From the NCBI GenBank assembly GCA_027063295.1, contig JAMORZ010000122.1, forward strand, positions 1 to 8,229: a stretch of DNA of 8,229 nt, in the 5' to 3' direction. Under the pieces are notes generated by a model. That model was not told the origin of the DNA. It saw nothing but the letters and a program-made list of their open reading frames with translations, and did not search any database. Shown one piece after another: positions 7,269-8,229 of this stretch; within the stretch, counting starts at the first letter, position 1, and every line of letters starts with the position of its first letter. The translations under genes and the position numbers were made by a program. The DNA is from Sulfurimonas sp. (lineage in GTDB: Bacteria > Campylobacterota > Campylobacteria > Campylobacterales > Sulfurimonadaceae).

Positions 7269-8207
7269 TTATACAAACAGCTCAATGCTAAATTGTTTAC
7301 CACACTCTTTGAGTGCTCTATATGCTTTGAATTTTTGATACTCTTCAGGTTGTGAGAGATCTAAAATATCATTTGCTGGTGTTACCATCTCCAAGTCATA
7401 AAGGGTATAAAGATAAGCATCCATCGCCTCGTCATCTTCTGTACTTAACATCTCAAAAAGCTTAATTCTTTGTTCTGGAATCATATGTTCAGCTGCAATT
7501 CTTGAGATTCTAAGATAATCATCTCTTGTTACATCAAGACCAGAAAGTAGTGTAATAAGTGCTTCATTACTCATCTCAATAGTATTTTCTTCAGCATTGA
7601 TACGCGCAACAACTTCATAAAATGCTTGAAGTGTAATAAACTCTTTGTATTTATCTATCCCACTTACAGGAGCAGTTTTTACAAAATCAACATAAACATC
7701 TTCTATAAGTTCTTTTGCATATTTTGAAGCACTTGAAAGGATATCTTCAGCTTTAAGTTCACCTTTTTTATACTTGTTTCTATTGTTTTGTATCACAAGT
7801 GGATTATCAGCACTAAGGTTATAAGACTTTAACTCTACTACCTCACCAGCTTTGATGGCATTGATAAGATTAAGAATCTCTCTCATCTTCTTCGTTTTTT
7901 CACTCTCAAACTGAAACTCAATATCTCCGTTTGGAAAGATTGTTGAGTTATCTAAAAGTCTTCCAAGAAGTGAATATGGAGATGTTTTAAACTCATGTTT
8001 TCTATCTTTTTTTCCAAGATATGCATCTACGATAAGATCAAGAACCTTATCATAGTCTTTTTCATATTTACGTATCTTAAAACCACCAAGTAAGCTATAA
8101 AAAGATATATGTAACACACTAGCAATATAAAGAATTACTAAAGGCACTACAACCCATAATGCCACAGACAAAGATGGCAATGTGATGCCAAAAAAGTCTA
8201 GTGTCAT
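7269..8207 (-). CDS. Membrane-anchored protein of unknown function
   Basis: I do not recognise this 312-aa protein. One clear hydrophobic segment lies at about residues 13-38 (SLSVALWVVVPLVILYIASV), followed at 43-51 by the basic stretch GFKIRKYEK. By the positive-inside rule the bulk would then be cytoplasmic, with a short N-terminus outside. The remaining 260 residues look mainly alpha-helical and acidic, with no cysteine pair, no metal motif and no nucleotide-binding loop that I can see; helix-rich runs such as NEALITLLSGLD, DDYLRISRIAAEH and DEAMDAYLYTLYDLEM could be short helical repeats. A single Cys lies near the C-terminus (LKECGKQF). The ATG at 8207 has an AGAGAG just upstream, a weak Shine-Dalgarno; the frame stays open to the window edge, so an earlier start outside the window is possible. 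It ends three bases before dusB and is presumably co-transcribed with it. Confidence 0.85.
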   Translation of the reverse strand: MTLDFFGITLPSLSVALWVVVPLVILYIASVLHISFYSLLGGFKIRKYEKDYDKVLDLIVDAYLGKKDRKHEFKTSPYSLLGRLLDNSTIFPNGDIEFQFESEKTKKMREILNLINAIKAGEVVELKSYNLSADNPLVIQNNRNKYKKGELKAEDILSSASKYAKELIEDVYVDFVKTAPVSGIDKYKEFITLQAFYEVVARINAEENTIEMSNEALITLLSGLDVTRDDYLRISRIAAEHMIPEQRIKLFEMLSTEDDEAMDAYLYTLYDLEMVTPANDILDLSQPEEYQKFKAYRALKECGKQFSIELFV

Positions 8208-8229
8208 ACTCTCTTGTGTTACATACGTA

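Noticed and set aside
1..8229. A mobile element, CRISPR array, toxin-antitoxin pair or other new multi-gene system
   Set aside because: No direct or inverted repeats, transposase, integrase, repeat-spacer pattern or small paired ORFs were seen on either strand; all coding capacity is taken up by co-directional, conserved-looking genes with uniform AT-rich codon use.
8208..8229. Tail of an upstream gene or an alternative start at the window edge
   Set aside because: Only 22 bases are visible. An ATG there is followed at once by TAA, and the frame of the 312-aa gene stays open to the edge; nothing can be decided without more sequence.

Overview
The window is a compact, AT-rich stretch of bacterial chromosome in which every gene I can support lies on the minus strand. 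Low GC, very tight gene packing and the order aroB - mscS-like - mtaB - ftsH-like point to Campylobacterota (Epsilonproteobacteria). From memory, Helicobacter pylori (HP0283-HP0286 region) and, in part, Campylobacter jejuni carry the same order. The proteins look most like the free-living Sulfurimonas/Sulfuricurvum side of the phylum, but genus is an inference I cannot test here.

In the direction of transcription (high to low coordinates) the layout is: a 312-aa membrane-anchored protein of unknown function (8207-7269); a DusB-type tRNA dihydrouridine synthase (7265-6312); a 383-aa protein of unknown function with a possible, degenerate PD-(D/E)XK nuclease-like core (6312-5161); a 75-bp gap, the only real intergenic space inside the window; 3-dehydroquinate synthase AroB (5085-4036); a secreted-then-anchored MscS-family mechanosensitive channel with a long periplasmic coiled coil (4039-2396); the tRNA ms2t6A methylthiotransferase MtaB (about 2386-1133); and the first 384 codons of an FtsH-type membrane AAA+ ATPase that runs off the low-coordinate edge (1152-1).

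Junctions are a 3-bp gap, a 1-bp TAATG overlap, the 75-bp gap, a 4-bp ATGA overlap, a gap of a few bases, and a 20-bp overlap. This suggests two transcription units or one long operon with an internal promoter before aroB. The gene set is housekeeping: two tRNA-modifying enzymes (DusB for dihydrouridine, MtaB for ms2t6A37), one shikimate-pathway enzyme, and two envelope proteins (a tension-gated channel and a membrane AAA+ protein).

I see no mobile element, CRISPR array, RNA gene, toxin-antitoxin pair or defence cassette. No novel multi-gene system is evident. The two uncharacterised proteins are the parts most worth following up. There is no gene-free stretch longer than 75 bp.
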